From the NCBI GenBank assembly GCA_022494885.1, contig JAGVSM010001221.1, forward strand, positions 1-64,000: a stretch of DNA of 64,000 nucleotides, in the 5' to 3' direction. Shown here piece after piece: positions 47,940 to 58,750 of this stretch; positions within the stretch are counted from its first letter, which is position 1; every line of letters begins with the position of its first letter. Made by a program: the position numbers and the translations under genes. This DNA is from Micrasema longulum (lineage: Eukaryota > Arthropoda > Insecta > Trichoptera > Brachycentridae). Under the pieces are notes generated by a model, which saw nothing but the letters and a program-made list of their open reading frames with translations, made no database searches and was not told the origin of the DNA.

Positions 47940-48616
47940 CTTTATTTATATAATTCCCCTGTACGTGTGATGTCATCAAACTCCTCCTAAACGGCTATAC
48001 CGATTTACGTGCGGTTTTCAGAGAAATATAGATCTTTGCACTGTGCGTGTTTGTAGATATTAAAATCTTCAATCTAATATGTAGAAAATAATTAAGGAGC
48101 ATAAATGTTTTATTCATCGATCTACCAGGGTTGCATTCGAGGAGAATGCATTTACAAAAAAAATGGAAAGGTGTTTTTATGGATAAAAAAGTTTTTTTTT
48201 AATGTTTACAAACAGCATCTATTTTTGTGGATCTCAATCAGATTCTTTCCTTAAATTCATTATAATTTCTACCCATTTATTTATTTTTACTGGATTTTTG
48301 GTAATACTAAAACAATATTAAATTCAATACATTTTTAAAAATCGTATTCAAAGGAATAAGTTAATTACACCCCTCTGTTGGTGAGAAGACCGCAGTTTGA
48401 CGTTTGCAAAAAGAATGCCATATTTGAAAAAATATTTATTTTATGTTTTGGAATTAAACCATAAACAGGTACCTACTTAAATTCAATATTAATTTGAATA
48501 TTAACAACTTTTAGTTTTGGAATTTAATCACAAATAAGTACCTAGGTACTCATAAAAAGTCTTTTTCCAAGGCAAGCTGACGTTCAGACAGGACAACGTC
48601 TTTCGGGTCAGCTCGT
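47940..48616 (+). mobile_element. Helitron-like non-autonomous element, copy 2 with 3' end
   Basis: Collinear with 25590-26170. Its 3' end keeps a short hairpin, GACGTT...AACGTC (48579-48600), then TTTCGGGTCAGCTCGT. This resembles the hairpin and GGGTCAGCTAG terminus of insect Helitrons, with the CTAG end degenerate. No Rep/helicase is encoded. Confidence 0.6.
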
Positions 48617-49412
48617 TTGAAATAAAATGTTAATAGATTTTGTGTAAAAAAATACTAGATTAGATAAAAAATAAGTTGTGAATATAAGTCCAAAAAACTT
48701 TATTTTAAGCTATCAAACCATAAGTGGAAATAGAAAAAACATTATCTGATAATTAAAATAGAAAGCACCCAATAAATTGATTGAGAAATGAAAAAGGAAA
48801 GCTATTGTGAAACGTATTAGAATTAGTGAGAAAAACGATAAAACTAATTGAAAAATACAAGAGAAGCACACTGAGGTATATTTAAAAAGAGATGACGTTT
48901 CATATAACACGAATTTGAAATCGTGTTCTAAAAATCGAGTGCATGGGATGGGCTGGGATCCACGGCGTATAGCTTTAAGCTAGCGCCACGCTTTAGGGCC
49001 ATTAACACAAGGACATTACAATAGATATGTCCGTGAACAGCTTTGACCGAGCCGGACTTGGACAATCCGGCCCAGTTTACACGTGAGGGCCGTGAAAATT
49101 GAATATGCGACGGGCGTTTGCTACGAGCGGATTCACGAAACAGATTATGTATTTTATACCAAGATATGTTGGAATTGTTCAAGGACGAAGTTAATAATAA
49201 TAACATTTTTTTCTGCAGCTATTTTCAGCAGATTTTTTTTCGGAAGCAACACGTTTACGTCAATCAAAAAGTATCTGTACAATATAAATTAAAATAAACA
49301 TGAAATAATGTGTTATGACAATGAATAAAATATAGTTTTACAAATCAGTAATATTTTATTATTAGTTTAAAAAAAATAATTTTCTAACTGATTTTGTAAA
49401 AAAAATTCTTAC

Positions 49413-49477
49413 CCTGTGCATTTCTTCCGGTCTCTCCCTCATTCTTCGTATTCGATCTTTTCCACCAAACCCAAAAT
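49413..49477 (-). CDS. Exon 2 of the giant-intron gene, residues 100-121
   Basis: This 65-nt exon is too short to appear as a long ORF. The acceptor is textbook: a run of T, then CAG, directly before ATTTTGGG. The donor is AGG|GTAAGA. One base from exon 1 plus 65 nt gives 22 whole codons, and the G from exon 1 with AT makes Asp100. The frame reads Asp, then FGFGGKDRIRRM, then RERPEEMHR: a glycine-rich turn followed by a highly charged, probably helical segment. In phase 0 the exon would hit TGA, so phase 1 is required, and exon 1 supplies it. It lies 8.1 kb from exon 1. The sequence looks like constrained protein, not chance, but I do not recognise the family. Confidence 0.72.
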
Positions 49478-49944
49478 CTGAAAAAAAAAGTTATTATTTT
49501 TATGTTACTTATTTAAGAATTATAAAATACTCGTAAGATGCAATATTATAGGTATCGAAAATCCATAATATTCTTTTTTCAAAAACAACTCCATTTTTGT
49601 AGTTATTTTCATTGTATTTTCTTATGTCTTCCAATACGAAACTGGAATAGATCTAGTAATACGAGAATGTATAAATAACTTAAAATCAATACTTATCTTC
49701 AATAGGAAAATAGTAAAAAGATAGTATGAAAAGAGTGCTCTAGTGAGAGAGACTTCTTCCTTGGAGGGGAATTCTCAAAACGTGATTTAAACAATGTTGC
49801 CGTAGAAAAATCTTTGATAATCAGCTTTATTTTCGAATTGAAAATTCGTTTGAAGAAATGGCTTGATTTTTCTCCCAGGTAGTTGTCAAGAATGATTTCT
49901 TTTGCAACAATGACTCAGGGGAAATATTAAGTACAGTGAATTTT

Positions 49945-50030
49945 GGAAGTCTAGGCCTTTATTGGGCTTACGGTCTGTCATTGGCTAGTTTAAATGACCA
50001 CTTTGAGCACTGTATGACATTCACATTTAT
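49945..50030 (+). repeat. Interspersed repeat family A, partial copy
   Basis: AGTCTAGGCCTTTATTGGGC, CTGTCATTGGCTAG, GACCACTTTGAGCACTG and GACATTCAC follow the 62.5 kb copy in order. The short ORF here is a by-product of the repeat. Confidence 0.6.
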
Positions 50031-50485
50031 ATTCGATTTTTTTAATCACTATAAATCTATTCATTTATCATTTATTGAGACAAATCCCAACTCCATGGAA
50101 CCAAAGTCCTGTGTTGAGTTGAAGCGAATATATGTATAAAAACTTTAGTCAATATCACCATATTACTACATGCAACAAAAACATCATAAAAAAATACAGG
50201 GCAAATCAAATATAAAAAATAACATTTAATACACATGAAAAAATTAAAAATTAAATTGAAATAAAACCAACACAAATATTTGGAAAATCCTCAAGTAGTT
50301 TACCACTCAAATTCCTCTCCTTTACAAAGATTCAGATTTTGCCCTTGAGAGCTTAAAACACTCTTTCAAAATATTAAACACTCACGGTGCGATACAGGAG
50401 AGGTGTATCTGAGCAAAAGTCTATTGATCATTAATGGAGCTTCTGGCTACTATCCATGGCCCTGTTATAGGTCCTGTCGGATAAA

Positions 50486-50692
50486 AAATTTTTTTTTTTT
50501 TTTACCAAAAAAATTCATATTTGCATTTTTATGATTTACCCAAATATTTAATTTTGAGGGCCATTTTAAACAAGTTGTTAATAACTTACTATTAGGAAAT
50601 GGAATTAAGATAGGGTAGAGTGGGATTGGCACCACGTACCTTTGGTCCGTGAGCCTGAGACTCTAGTCACAGGACCACAACTTGATTTTGTG
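50486..50692 (-). mobile_element. tRNA-derived SINE, family C copy 2
   Basis: In reverse complement: head GTGGTCCTGTGACTAG and GGCTCACGGACCAAAGGT, body AACTTGTTTAAAATGGCCCT and AAATATTTGGGTAAATC, and a poly-A run (T-run at 50488-50501 on the plus strand). The best-preserved full-length copy of the family here. Confidence 0.75.
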
Positions 50693-51889
50693 CCGACACA
50701 ACCGCATTTTATTAAAAAATGTCATAATTTCTGAGAATTTATCATGTCCAATCAATTTAATCCCAGTCAGTGAAAAATTCACATATGTCTTCTAAAATCC
50801 AATTCTATGTTACAATTATTATGTACTTCTGGATAACCTTCTTTCAGCACAAATATGCTAAGGCTACCAGGTTACAGACCATTTCTTTGAACAGCTCTTC
50901 TCATTTGGCAACGAGCGATTTTCCCGTGTAAATGGGCATCGCCAAGGAGACTTATGTCCTCAGATCATGCGTTGTGTGGTGGGAAAACTATCTGTTGACT
51001 TTTGTGACGTAAAAGAGCAAAATATTTTGTTGATATGGGTGAGATGTATCTGACTGAATTATTGAATATTTCTTTCTGTATATTTATATAACAAAACATT
51101 TAATTTAATTCATAAATACTCGAAAATTATGCATGTAAAAATTACACGTAGGTACAAATATAATATTTTGAGAAAATGTCTAAAAAACAAGAGAATCGTG
51201 TATCGAAAAACTCCATTCGAGGCGTGATAAATATTAATGTTCAAAGTGCATAACACTGTTCAACAAAGAGGTAGCCCTTTCAACAGGTGAAACTATTAGC
51301 GGCCATTTTTATAAAAATATAGAACAGTATATGTTGACTCCGTCTAAGGTAATTAACAGGGGATCTGGAACAAAAAAACTAACACTCCGTATAATTTTAG
51401 GGTTGTTGATAATGCCGTGCAATAATATAAAGAAATAGGTAGCTAGATGCGCATCTCTTCTGATCTTTAAACTGTTATAACTATGAGTACTCTGAAGAAA
51501 CACCGTGATAAAGAGCCATAGATAATATCCGTAGTCTCTCATGTAGAGAAATCAAAACTTTTCTGAACCCTCTTCATCATAAGCGAGTAGATACTTCAAT
51601 CAACTCTCAAGTCTACTTTGCACCGACGAGTTGTAAATAACTCTCTCTACTCGTGTATGACCAAAATCCCTAACATAGCACATTTTAGTCTATGCCTTAA
51701 AATCAATACCATCAACCCATTATGAAACCTTAATTTTCCCTTGTATTGAAATTATTAACTTATCCACAATCACCCAAATTTAAAAAAAAACTACAAGTAG
51801 TTATTCAGATTCTAATTTGTCGCTAATCATAATATTTTATGATATATTGTACGAACTCAATATTTATCTCTCCCATGGTACCCTCTTCT

Positions 51890-52120
51890 CTTTTCATGGT
51901 AAAGTGTTATTATTATTTTTTTTTTCAAATATTTTTATTTTGTTAATCTTTGTTTTTAATTTTTGTATAAAATTGTAAGATTCAATATGTCCATGTATTT
52001 ATAATTTTCTCAAACTGAACGGTTTGGGTAGGTAGGAAGAAATTGCCTTAAGGCAATATGCCCGCCCTTATATCTATATATATTGTATATGTATATAAAG
52101 CTCCAAATGAATAAATAAAT
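51890..52120 (+). mobile_element. 5'-truncated LINE tail inserted in a tandem repeat
   Basis: It matches 16690-17010 (AACTGAACGGTT, GGTAGGTAGGAAGAAATTGC, TTAAGGCAATAT) and ends GAATAAATAAAT. The flanks CATGGTACCC on the left and ACCCATCTAG on the right rejoin as the unit sequence CATGGTACCCATCTAG of the tandem repeat, so ACCC is a plausible target duplication. Confidence 0.65.
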
Positions 52121-52668
52121 ACCCATCTAGCCTGATCGAATTTCTAAAATAAAAAAAAATCTTTTGGTAAGTTCAAAAAGTATGGAACCTGATGAATCTC
52201 TTCACAACAATAAAGATTTCAGCTCTTTGACTTCACTAAAATGAACATATGGCAGAATTGAAGAAATATGCATGTTCAAACATAGAAAAAATAGTGAATG
52301 TTCACAGTGTGTAAAGTGATCACTTAAACCAGACAATGACAGATCAAGAGTCAATAAAATGTCGTATATTGTACGAACTCATTCATAAAAAAATAATATT
52401 TCTCTCTCCCATGGTACCCATCTAGCCTGATCGAATTTCTAAAATATAAAAAAATCTTTTGGTAAGTTCAAAAAGTATGGAACCTGATGAATCTCTTCAC
52501 AACAATAAAGGTTTCAGCTCTTTAACTTCACTAAAATCAACAGATAGCAGAATTAAAGAAATATGGATGTTCAAACATAGGCAAAATGGTGAATGTTACA
52601 TGGTGTGTAAAGTGGCCACTTAAACCAGACAATGACAGGTCAACAGTCAATAAAATGTTATATATCCC
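52121..52668 (-). repeat. Tandem duplication of family A repeat, unit about 295 bp
   Basis: Units start ACCCATCTAGCCTGATCG at 52121 and 52416 and share GATGAATCTCTTCACAAC. Each contains an antisense family A core (CACTTAAACCAGACAATGAC). The boundary sequence TATTGTACGAACTCA ... CTCCCATGGTA also occurs before the LINE insertion, near 51845-51885, implying a third partial unit. Confidence 0.8.
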
Positions 52669-52885
52669 AATTATAATTTTTTACATTATTTTGTATAAAA
52701 AAAGAATACATACGATGTAAAAGTATACATGAATAAATAAAATGTTATTTCACGAGTTTTCAGTTTATTTGGGAGAGTAGTGATCAGAACATAAATAAAA
52801 AGAAAGTTGAACTTATGTATTTTGAACACCCGCATAGACAGTTGAAGGTAAGAATATAAACCTGTATATCTGTGGTATATTACTA

Positions 52886-53062
52886 ATGAGCGGACACCCG
52901 GGTGGATGGAGATTGGCGGGTAGACCCAGGGAGAGATGGGAGGATGAATTGAAAAAGGATGAAGCGCATCTTCCCCAGGTGGGGAACTGGAAGACGGCGG
53001 CTGAGGACAGATGGAGCTGGAGGAGAAAGTTGCAGGAAACTAAAGCTCGGTATAGGCTGTAG
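52886..53062 (+). mobile_element. LINE ORF2 C-terminal fragment
   Basis: A 58-codon frame contains WRLAGRPRERWEDELKKDEA and NWKTAAEDRWSWRRKL before TAG. This is the GRPxxRWxDDL...A.DRxxWR tail of endonuclease-RT proteins, from a different lineage than the copies at 26.4 and 39.8 kb. GC-rich against its flanks. Confidence 0.7.
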
Positions 53063-53480
53063 GGCCATCGGAGTGAGAGAATAACGACAGGAATGAAACA
53101 TTTGACTGATTACCAAAAAAAAAACTTTTTCGGAAAAACATTGTTTTGTAAAAGGGCAAAGAAAAATAGGGACTTGTAAATTAAGTAATACAACCATAGG
53201 CATCATAGAATGTACTAACTACCTACTAGGTGCGGGCCAAATAAACACAACCTTCAAATTACATTACATCTAGCACATACATTAGTGGCACGATAATATG
53301 CCCAAAGTTCATTCATAAGTTCGGTTCGATAAGTTTATGCTGGAGACTCCGCCGGCTAGTTAAGCACAAAACCTCTAAAGCTTTTCGTTCACTCAGAGCG
53401 TACTCGCTGGAGGCTGATTTTTGCATTTTCGTGGATTATTTGACTTTTTTTAAAAGTGTGCGTGTATCTTTTACTATATA

Positions 53481-53995
53481 GATCAAGCATGGGCAACCTT
53501 TTCTAGGTCTGGGGCCAAATTATCATTCTGTCCCCGAGTCAAGAGCCGGACTAAATTATTAAACATAATACAGTAATATTTAATTAAATAAAACACGTTG
53601 CTACTTCTTATATACATATTTATTTATATAATGAACGACATAATATTAATATTACATACGAGGTTATCAATATTGGCATTGGTATTGCTTAAGGATAATC
53701 GCATATGACTTTTGAGATTTTCATCTGTTATCCTCGTTCAAATTTTTAATTTAGTGTGTTTCATCTTCGAAAAAAAATTTTTACACGTATATTTGCTGTC
53801 AAAAAGACAAATGTTTTTCTTATTTTCTTTATCTTCCATAAGAATTATGAGTAACGCGCCCATGTCATCTCCATTATTTCATCCCTCTCTGGAACTATTG
53901 ATTTCTTTCTCTATTACTTCGCCGAGATGATTGAGGGCCGAAAAAAATAGCTCCGCGGGCCAGATCCGGCTCGCGGGCCAGTGGTTGCCAATATA
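53481..53995 (-). mobile_element. Internally deleted hAT element
   Basis: The left end CAAGCATGGGCAACCTTTT and right end (reverse complement CATATATTGGCAACC) are followed by GGCCCGCGAGCCGGATC-like sequence typical of hAT ends. On the minus strand a short piece, TDENLKSHMRLSLSNTNAN, matches the C-terminus of hAT transposases related to GTF2IRD2-like proteins. Most of the transposase is missing. A possible 8-bp target duplication is poor. Confidence 0.65.
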
Positions 53996-54499
53996 TGGTA
54001 TGGATAATATTTGTTTTTAAAGAGTTGAAGCCAGTTGAAAACTAGTTCATTTTTGATTTGTACAAAAAAGGCATAACTCGAAATTTGAAAACCATCCTTT
54101 GAAATAGTCCGAAAATCGAATCTCCTGAAACTAACTTGTACTATAATTGCGTCACGGTTTGATCCATAATTACATATGACCCTTTCAGTTTCTTTACTGA
54201 TTATCACTCGAGGGTCGATAAATACCACTTTTGGAATGACTGTTCTAAAGCATCTAAGACGATTACGGCTAATACTTTCAGTAAGTTAAAATATATAGTC
54301 TAAACTTGTTTTCTATAGAGATGTAACGGAATTTTTTTTAGTTCGAGGAGTAGAATCTCGTTTTCACATGCATTTTCCTGCTCAGTCACAGTCAATTTTC
54401 TGACGCTTCTCTTTGGATATTTCTAAGAAAATACTAGAGAATTCGCATAATTTCTACCATTTTGCATCATAAGTAGTTGCAATGACTCAATAACCCGAC

Positions 54500-54965
54500 A
54501 TTTTATACGTATAATGAGTTAGAAACTAGCTTAAATATATCTTGTCTTCAAAACCGTCGAAATAAATCCGACCTTCAAGTCCTATTTAAAATTCTCAACT
54601 CACTCTTTTATGCGCTTGAACTACTGAGCTCAATAAAATTAATATCCCAACTAGAAACCTCAGACAAAACTTACTCATTCATACCGATAACCATAGAGCT
54701 TCCTATGGTTTTCATTCCCTTATGCCCAGAAGTCTTGATTTCTTTGGTAATAAGTTGTCTTCTTTTATACGATCACTGAATCAAATTAACCTCTCTGCCG
54801 CTTCTACTTCCACAAAGTCTACTACAAACCATTTCAAGGGTAAAAAATATATTTTGTTTAGCAGACTGTCTGTAGGTGCAAAGCGTTTTATTGTTTTTTA
54901 TAATCTAGATATTAAAAAAAAAATCGTTTAATATTTTCAATCCTTTCAGTGTTTGTTATGTATAC
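54500..54965 (+). mobile_element. Decayed LINE, RT C-terminal part
   Basis: The frame near 54545-54620 reads NISCLQNRRNKSDLQVLFK and then ILNS, matching the LxxRRxxxDLxxLYKILNG segment of CR1/Jockey-like RTs. The remaining tail is frameshifted. Confidence 0.55.
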
Positions 54966-55288
54966 TAGTATACTTAGGTATACTTTAAAAAAGTGTGTAC
55001 TGTATAATAAAGTCAGCACCCTCCGTAATAATTATGGTACTTAAATTCAGAATTAATTGAAATATTAGTATAATATTGGAAATATATTTTCTAGGTTAAA
55101 TGAAGAATGTTATGAAAAAGTGGAAGAGATTAAATGTGTATGCGCTGAGTAAAATTATCAAACGGCGCATAAGACACTCCATTTACTCTAGTGTATTTAA
55201 TGATTATGTATACTTTAGGTATCAATCTAGGGACAATTAAATATCCAAGTGAATAAACATATTTACCGATAAGTAACAAAATGATCTA

Positions 55289-56080
55289 AACATAAATATT
55301 ATTTGATATGTTTATTTTTTAAGTCGTATTTAGGTAAATTTAAGTCGTTTTTAAAGTTTTTAAGTCTATGGGTAATATGTCATACAAAGGGCATGGATGA
55401 TGCTCTACTAAAGTGGATTAGTTGTTACCATTATGACCAAAACTTATTGATAAAGTGTGAAAAAGCATTGTCACGGAGTATCAAGGCTTTTAGTAGTGTT
55501 CCTCAAGGTTCGCATCTTGGCCCAGTTCTTTTTGATTTTTTTATTAATGATATTTTAGATCAATAAAATCACTTCTCTACGCCGGTGATCTTCAAATATT
55601 AAAAACTCTTAAACGTATGAAGATTGTCATATTATTTTTAAAAAATAATGAAAATGGTGTAAAAATAAAATGGTATTTTTTAATATTTCCACGTGTTTAA
55701 TAATTAGATTCTACAAAGGTGAAAACAAAATATTTTTTAATTGCAGTTTACATAGTTAAACCAGTAATAATTATTTCTGATTTAGGAGTTACTTTTTACG
55801 AACAAAACTTCCTGAAACATATTTCAAATGTCAGAGATAAAGCAATGAGAATTCTAGTTTTCGTACTAAGAATGTCCAAACACTTCGATAATATACAAAC
55901 TCTTAAAACTCTTCACACTAAATTTGTCCGTAGTCAAGTTTAGTGGAGTGCTGTACTCAAATATTTATTGTCTTCGTATTAAAAGTAAACATTAAACTTT
56001 TTGAATCCATACAGAGAAAAGTTCTAAGACTCATTAACTACAAGCTCAATATTACAATAGATTTTTTATAATTTATTTAT
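55289..56080 (+). mobile_element. Decayed CR1/Jockey-like LINE, RT fragment
   Basis: SVPQGSHLGPVLFDFFINDI (RT motif B and beyond) is at about 55497-55556. Further on, ISNVRDKAMRILVFVLRMSK and IQTLKTLHTKFVRSQ (55820-55940) match the C-terminal region. Stops and deletions lie between, and the YADD box is lost. Confidence 0.75.
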
Positions 56081-56221
56081 TTGACTCATACAATTTATGT
56101 ATTCCTTTTTTTAAAACTAAATATAATATGGGGTGTCCCGTGCCGAGGGAGACATTTTGTGTCATTTTGAAACATGTATTTTTGAACATAATTTGAAGTA
56201 AATATAAAACACAATCAAACA

Positions 56222-56715
56222 AATCGGTGTGGTCCTGTGGCTAGTGGCTAGTGCCTCGGACTCACGGATCGAAGGTCCATAGTTCGAATCCCATTATGCA
56301 TCAACTTGATTCAATTTTCCACTCCCACTTTCCTTTAATCATCCTTCACCACTTCTTATCAATTTCCTTCTTTTCCTTCCCACCATCTCCTTGTTTTGTC
56401 TATATTTCTTTTATTTTAATATTTCGTATATTATGTATTCTTTATATAGTTCAAACCGTCGTCGCTTTATTGTAGTATAATTTAGTAAATACAGATTATT
56501 GGATGGCAGGCCCTACTATGTTTATATTTTTAAAAGTTTTTATTTATAATAATTTAACCTGGACATCTGTTTGCATTCGAAGTAAATAAAATAAAATAAA
56601 TAAATTAACATTTTCTAGAAGTGAATTGTTTACAACTTGTTTAAAATGGCCCTCAAAATGAAATATTTGGGTAAATCGTTAGAACGCAAATATTTTATTC
56701 TTAAAAAAATAAAAA
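56222..56715 (+). mobile_element. tRNA-derived SINE, family C copy 3, split by a LINE tail
   Basis: The head (56222-56320) has GTGGTCCTGTGGCTAG, CGGACTCACGGATCGAAGGT and GTTCGAATCCC. The body resumes at 56606 with TTGTTTACAACTTGTTTAAA, ATGGCCCTCAAAATG and ATATTTGGGTAAATCG. In the intact copies these parts are adjacent. Confidence 0.7.
56320..56605 (+). mobile_element. 5'-truncated LINE tail inserted into the SINE
   Basis: About 285 bp ends in AAATAAAATAAAATAAATAAA. The hexamer ATTTTC occurs at the end of the left SINE part and at the start of the right SINE part, a plausible target-site duplication. The piece carries no ORF. Confidence 0.6.
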
Positions 56716-56739
56716 ACACATATTAAACTCGCAAATAAA

Positions 56740-57115
56740 AACACCATACATAATAATATTGACAATAAAGAATTACAAACAGAACTAAAACTACCTTCAT
56801 TGTATGACAGAAGATAAATGTTCAGTTTAATGTTAGTGTATAAAAAAGGCAACTCTCTATTTGACTGTCTAGAAATTGTACAATTAATAAGGTTTCATGT
56901 ACCACAAAGACGTACAAGGCAACAACTGGTATTTCTGGATGAAAACTGGCGGACTAACGTCAATTACAATAACGTTATAAATAAATTAGTAAATATTGCT
57001 AATAAATCTGGGAATATTGTTGATATTTTTCACACGAGTGATTCTTCAATCAAAAAATGTCTAGAATCTCACTTTTTACTTTGAATTTACTATTTATTTT
57101 ATTTTATATTACTGT
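56740..57115 (+). mobile_element. LINE RT C-terminal fragment
   Basis: The frames give LQTELKLPSLYDRR, then MLVYKKGNSLFDC and IRFHVPQRRTRQQ, followed by a stop at 57082-57084. The pattern LPSLxxRR...LxYKxxNxxxDCPELL...FxVPxxxTR is the extreme C-terminus of CR1/Jockey-like ORF2. Confidence 0.65.
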
Positions 57116-57560
57116 GTACAATAAAAAGCGGTAAGCAATGTAAAATATTTAATTTATAAGTTTTATCAATATGAAAAATAAATTATAAATTAATACACGT
57201 TTGATTGATTATAAAATAACGCATAGCCTAATAATAACTAAAAAAAATACTCTCAAATTAAATCTTCGTGACTCCAAATAAGGTAAATGATTTACTCATG
57301 ATGTAATGATAGATAGTACCCTGAATGTAGTGAAAAAAACGCGAATCTACTAATGTTCAGTTGCTGAAAAGGGTAAATAAATATGTAAATAAAGTAATAA
57401 ACACTAAATGAATAAACAGCAAAATTTTATTGAAATTAATTCTGGCCCAAATACTAAGTAATCTTGTATAAAAATTGTTCTAAAATACCTAGGATAATTC
57501 ATTAAATAAATAAATAAAAATCGTTATGTTCACGCCGCATTCTGCATCTGAGGTACCCAC

Positions 57561-57858
57561 CTGTCGGCATGGTGTGATGAGTGTGGTGCGCGTGTCCGTA
57601 GTCCGGGCCGCGTGGCAGCGGCACGTGGTGGGCGGGGTACGCGGGGGCGGGGGCGGGCGCGTACTGCGCCCCGTGCGGCGCGTGCGGCCCGTGCGCGGGG
57701 TGCGCGTGCAGCGCGTGCAGGCCGTGCGGCCCCGGCGGCCCGAGCGCGCCGTGCGGCCCGTACTGGGCGGGCCAGTAGGGCGCGGGCGGATACTGGCCCT
57801 GGCCCGGATAGTAATAGTAGGGCGCCGCCCTGTACTCCGGGTAGTTGCAGCAATCCAT
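57561..57858 (-). CDS. Exon 1 (start-codon exon) of an unrecognised giant-intron gene, residues 1-99
   Basis: The frame opens at the ATG whose first base is 57858. A TAA lies in the same frame 11 codons upstream, so this is the first available Met unless an acceptor lies between them (a CAG sits 20 nt upstream). It ends at a good donor, ACAG|GTGGGT, one base into a codon (phase 1). The exon is strongly GC-rich in AT-rich surroundings. The peptide starts MDCCNYPEYR and continues as a Tyr/Pro/His/Ala/Gly-rich low-complexity segment with repeated HA, HP and GP steps; no domain or signal peptide is visible. Such segments are common at the N-termini of nuclear or RNA-binding proteins, but that is only an analogy. 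The phase fits exon 2 exactly. The -3 base is C, so the start context is not ideal. Open frames on the opposite strand here are GC-driven shadows. Confidence 0.75.
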
Positions 57859-58176
57859 CGGATGAATATTACTGCCGGGGTTGATTTATTTTCCCGGGAC
57901 GCGGATTAACTCGTGCATTTGATTTCGGTCATGGCTAAGTTTTGGAAGTGCCACTACAATTTCTAACAAATAAATTACTGTTATATGTTTACTTTCTTTT
58001 ATTTGACGAATGTTTTCAAATACTGCTTAAAAAAAATTAAACCAAGAAATTTAAATACACTGGAGCCTCGTATTACATATCTTTTTTAAACGATTTCGAA
58101 ATTACACGGTCCAAAAATAACGTTGATTTAACTGTGCGAAATAGTAATACAGCAAAACTCAAATTATCCGGATTAA

Positions 58177-58750
58177 CTCTCGTGCGGCCGTGATGTCACA
58201 GTAATCTACATACGATACAAGATTTGATATATCTTCCTTATTTTTTAAAGTTATTAAGTTGCATTTTTCGAAATCTTCAAATGGACATTTTTACACCGAA
58301 TTTGGGAAGTAAAATTTGTATAACTACGCTGGATTTTAATACAAAAAATTTTCTACTTGCTCCGCAAATAATGAATGTGACTTAAATACAGCAATAGATG
58401 TGTTTAAGAGACAGCACGAATATCTCACGAAGAACTCATAACAAGAAAGAGAGAGACGCTGTTTTGTAGCAGGTGTTTGTGAGAAAAAAGATTCAGTCGG
58501 TTATTGACAGTGATAGGGAATACACGTACGCACGCACGTAAGATGACCGGCGTATTTTTAAATTTATTTTTCTATAACAGGGCTAAATTAAATGTTTATT
58601 TTTACAAATTATGGAAAAGAAATTGTTAAACAGTACGTCTCCTTTTTTTTCTCAAATGCCTGAACTTTAGAATATTCCGTCTTTTGCTTGTGGTAACACG
58701 ATGTTAAATCACCGCACACAAATAAATTATTGACCACAGTCTTTTAAGAG
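58177..58750. mobile_element. TTAA-flanked MITE, family D copy 1 (574 bp)
   Basis: TTAA lies at 58173-58176 and 58751-58754. The ends are CTCTCGTG and, reverse-complemented, CTCTTAAA. The whole length aligns with 63396-63972, including CTTCAAATGGA, TATAACAGGGCTAAATTA and CTGAACTTTAGAATATTCCG. It has no ORF of note and is probably mobilised by a piggyBac-like transposase. Confidence 0.75.

Larger units (their letters stand above)
17160..49412 (-). other. Intron 2 of the giant-intron gene (32.3 kb)
   Basis: It runs from donor GTAAGA (49412) to acceptor CAG (17160). It is packed with the repeats and transposons listed separately. I saw nothing further in 18600-19300, 22300-22830, 22900-23360, 24280-25580, 29430-30320, 30710-31290, 31500-32530, 33300-34030, 35500-35790, 35880-36240, 36350-37120 (except a repeated GACCCTTCTTTGAG at 36608 and 36737), 37545-38780, 40050-40980, 41110-41700, 46700-47040, 47375-47940 or 48620-48930. 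Undetected small exons, especially of length divisible by three, remain possible. Confidence 0.6.
49478..57560 (-). other. Intron 1 of the giant-intron gene (8.1 kb)
   Basis: It runs from donor GTGGGT (57560) to acceptor CAG (49478). It holds the SINEs, LINE fragments, hAT remnant and tandem repeat listed separately. Nothing was recognised in 49490-49930, 50700-51880, 53070-53470, 54000-54490 or 57120-57550. Confidence 0.6.

Noticed and set aside
48928..49206. A 92-codon minus-strand frame with coding-like composition just downstream of exon 2
   Set aside because: No acceptor at a usable phase and no recognisable domain. It may be a repeat fragment, so it is not called as an exon.
50391..50413. 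Possible 23-nt minus-strand exon between CTCAG and GTGAGT
   Set aside because: Splice-like signals are good, but its length would shift exon 2 into a frame with an immediate TGA.
57526..57909. Long plus-strand and alternative minus-strand frames over the start-codon exon, rich in Arg, Gly and Ala
   Set aside because: They are GC-driven shadows of the Tyr/Pro/His-rich coding frame and lack codon bias. The donor at 57560 also ends the coding segment before their continuation.
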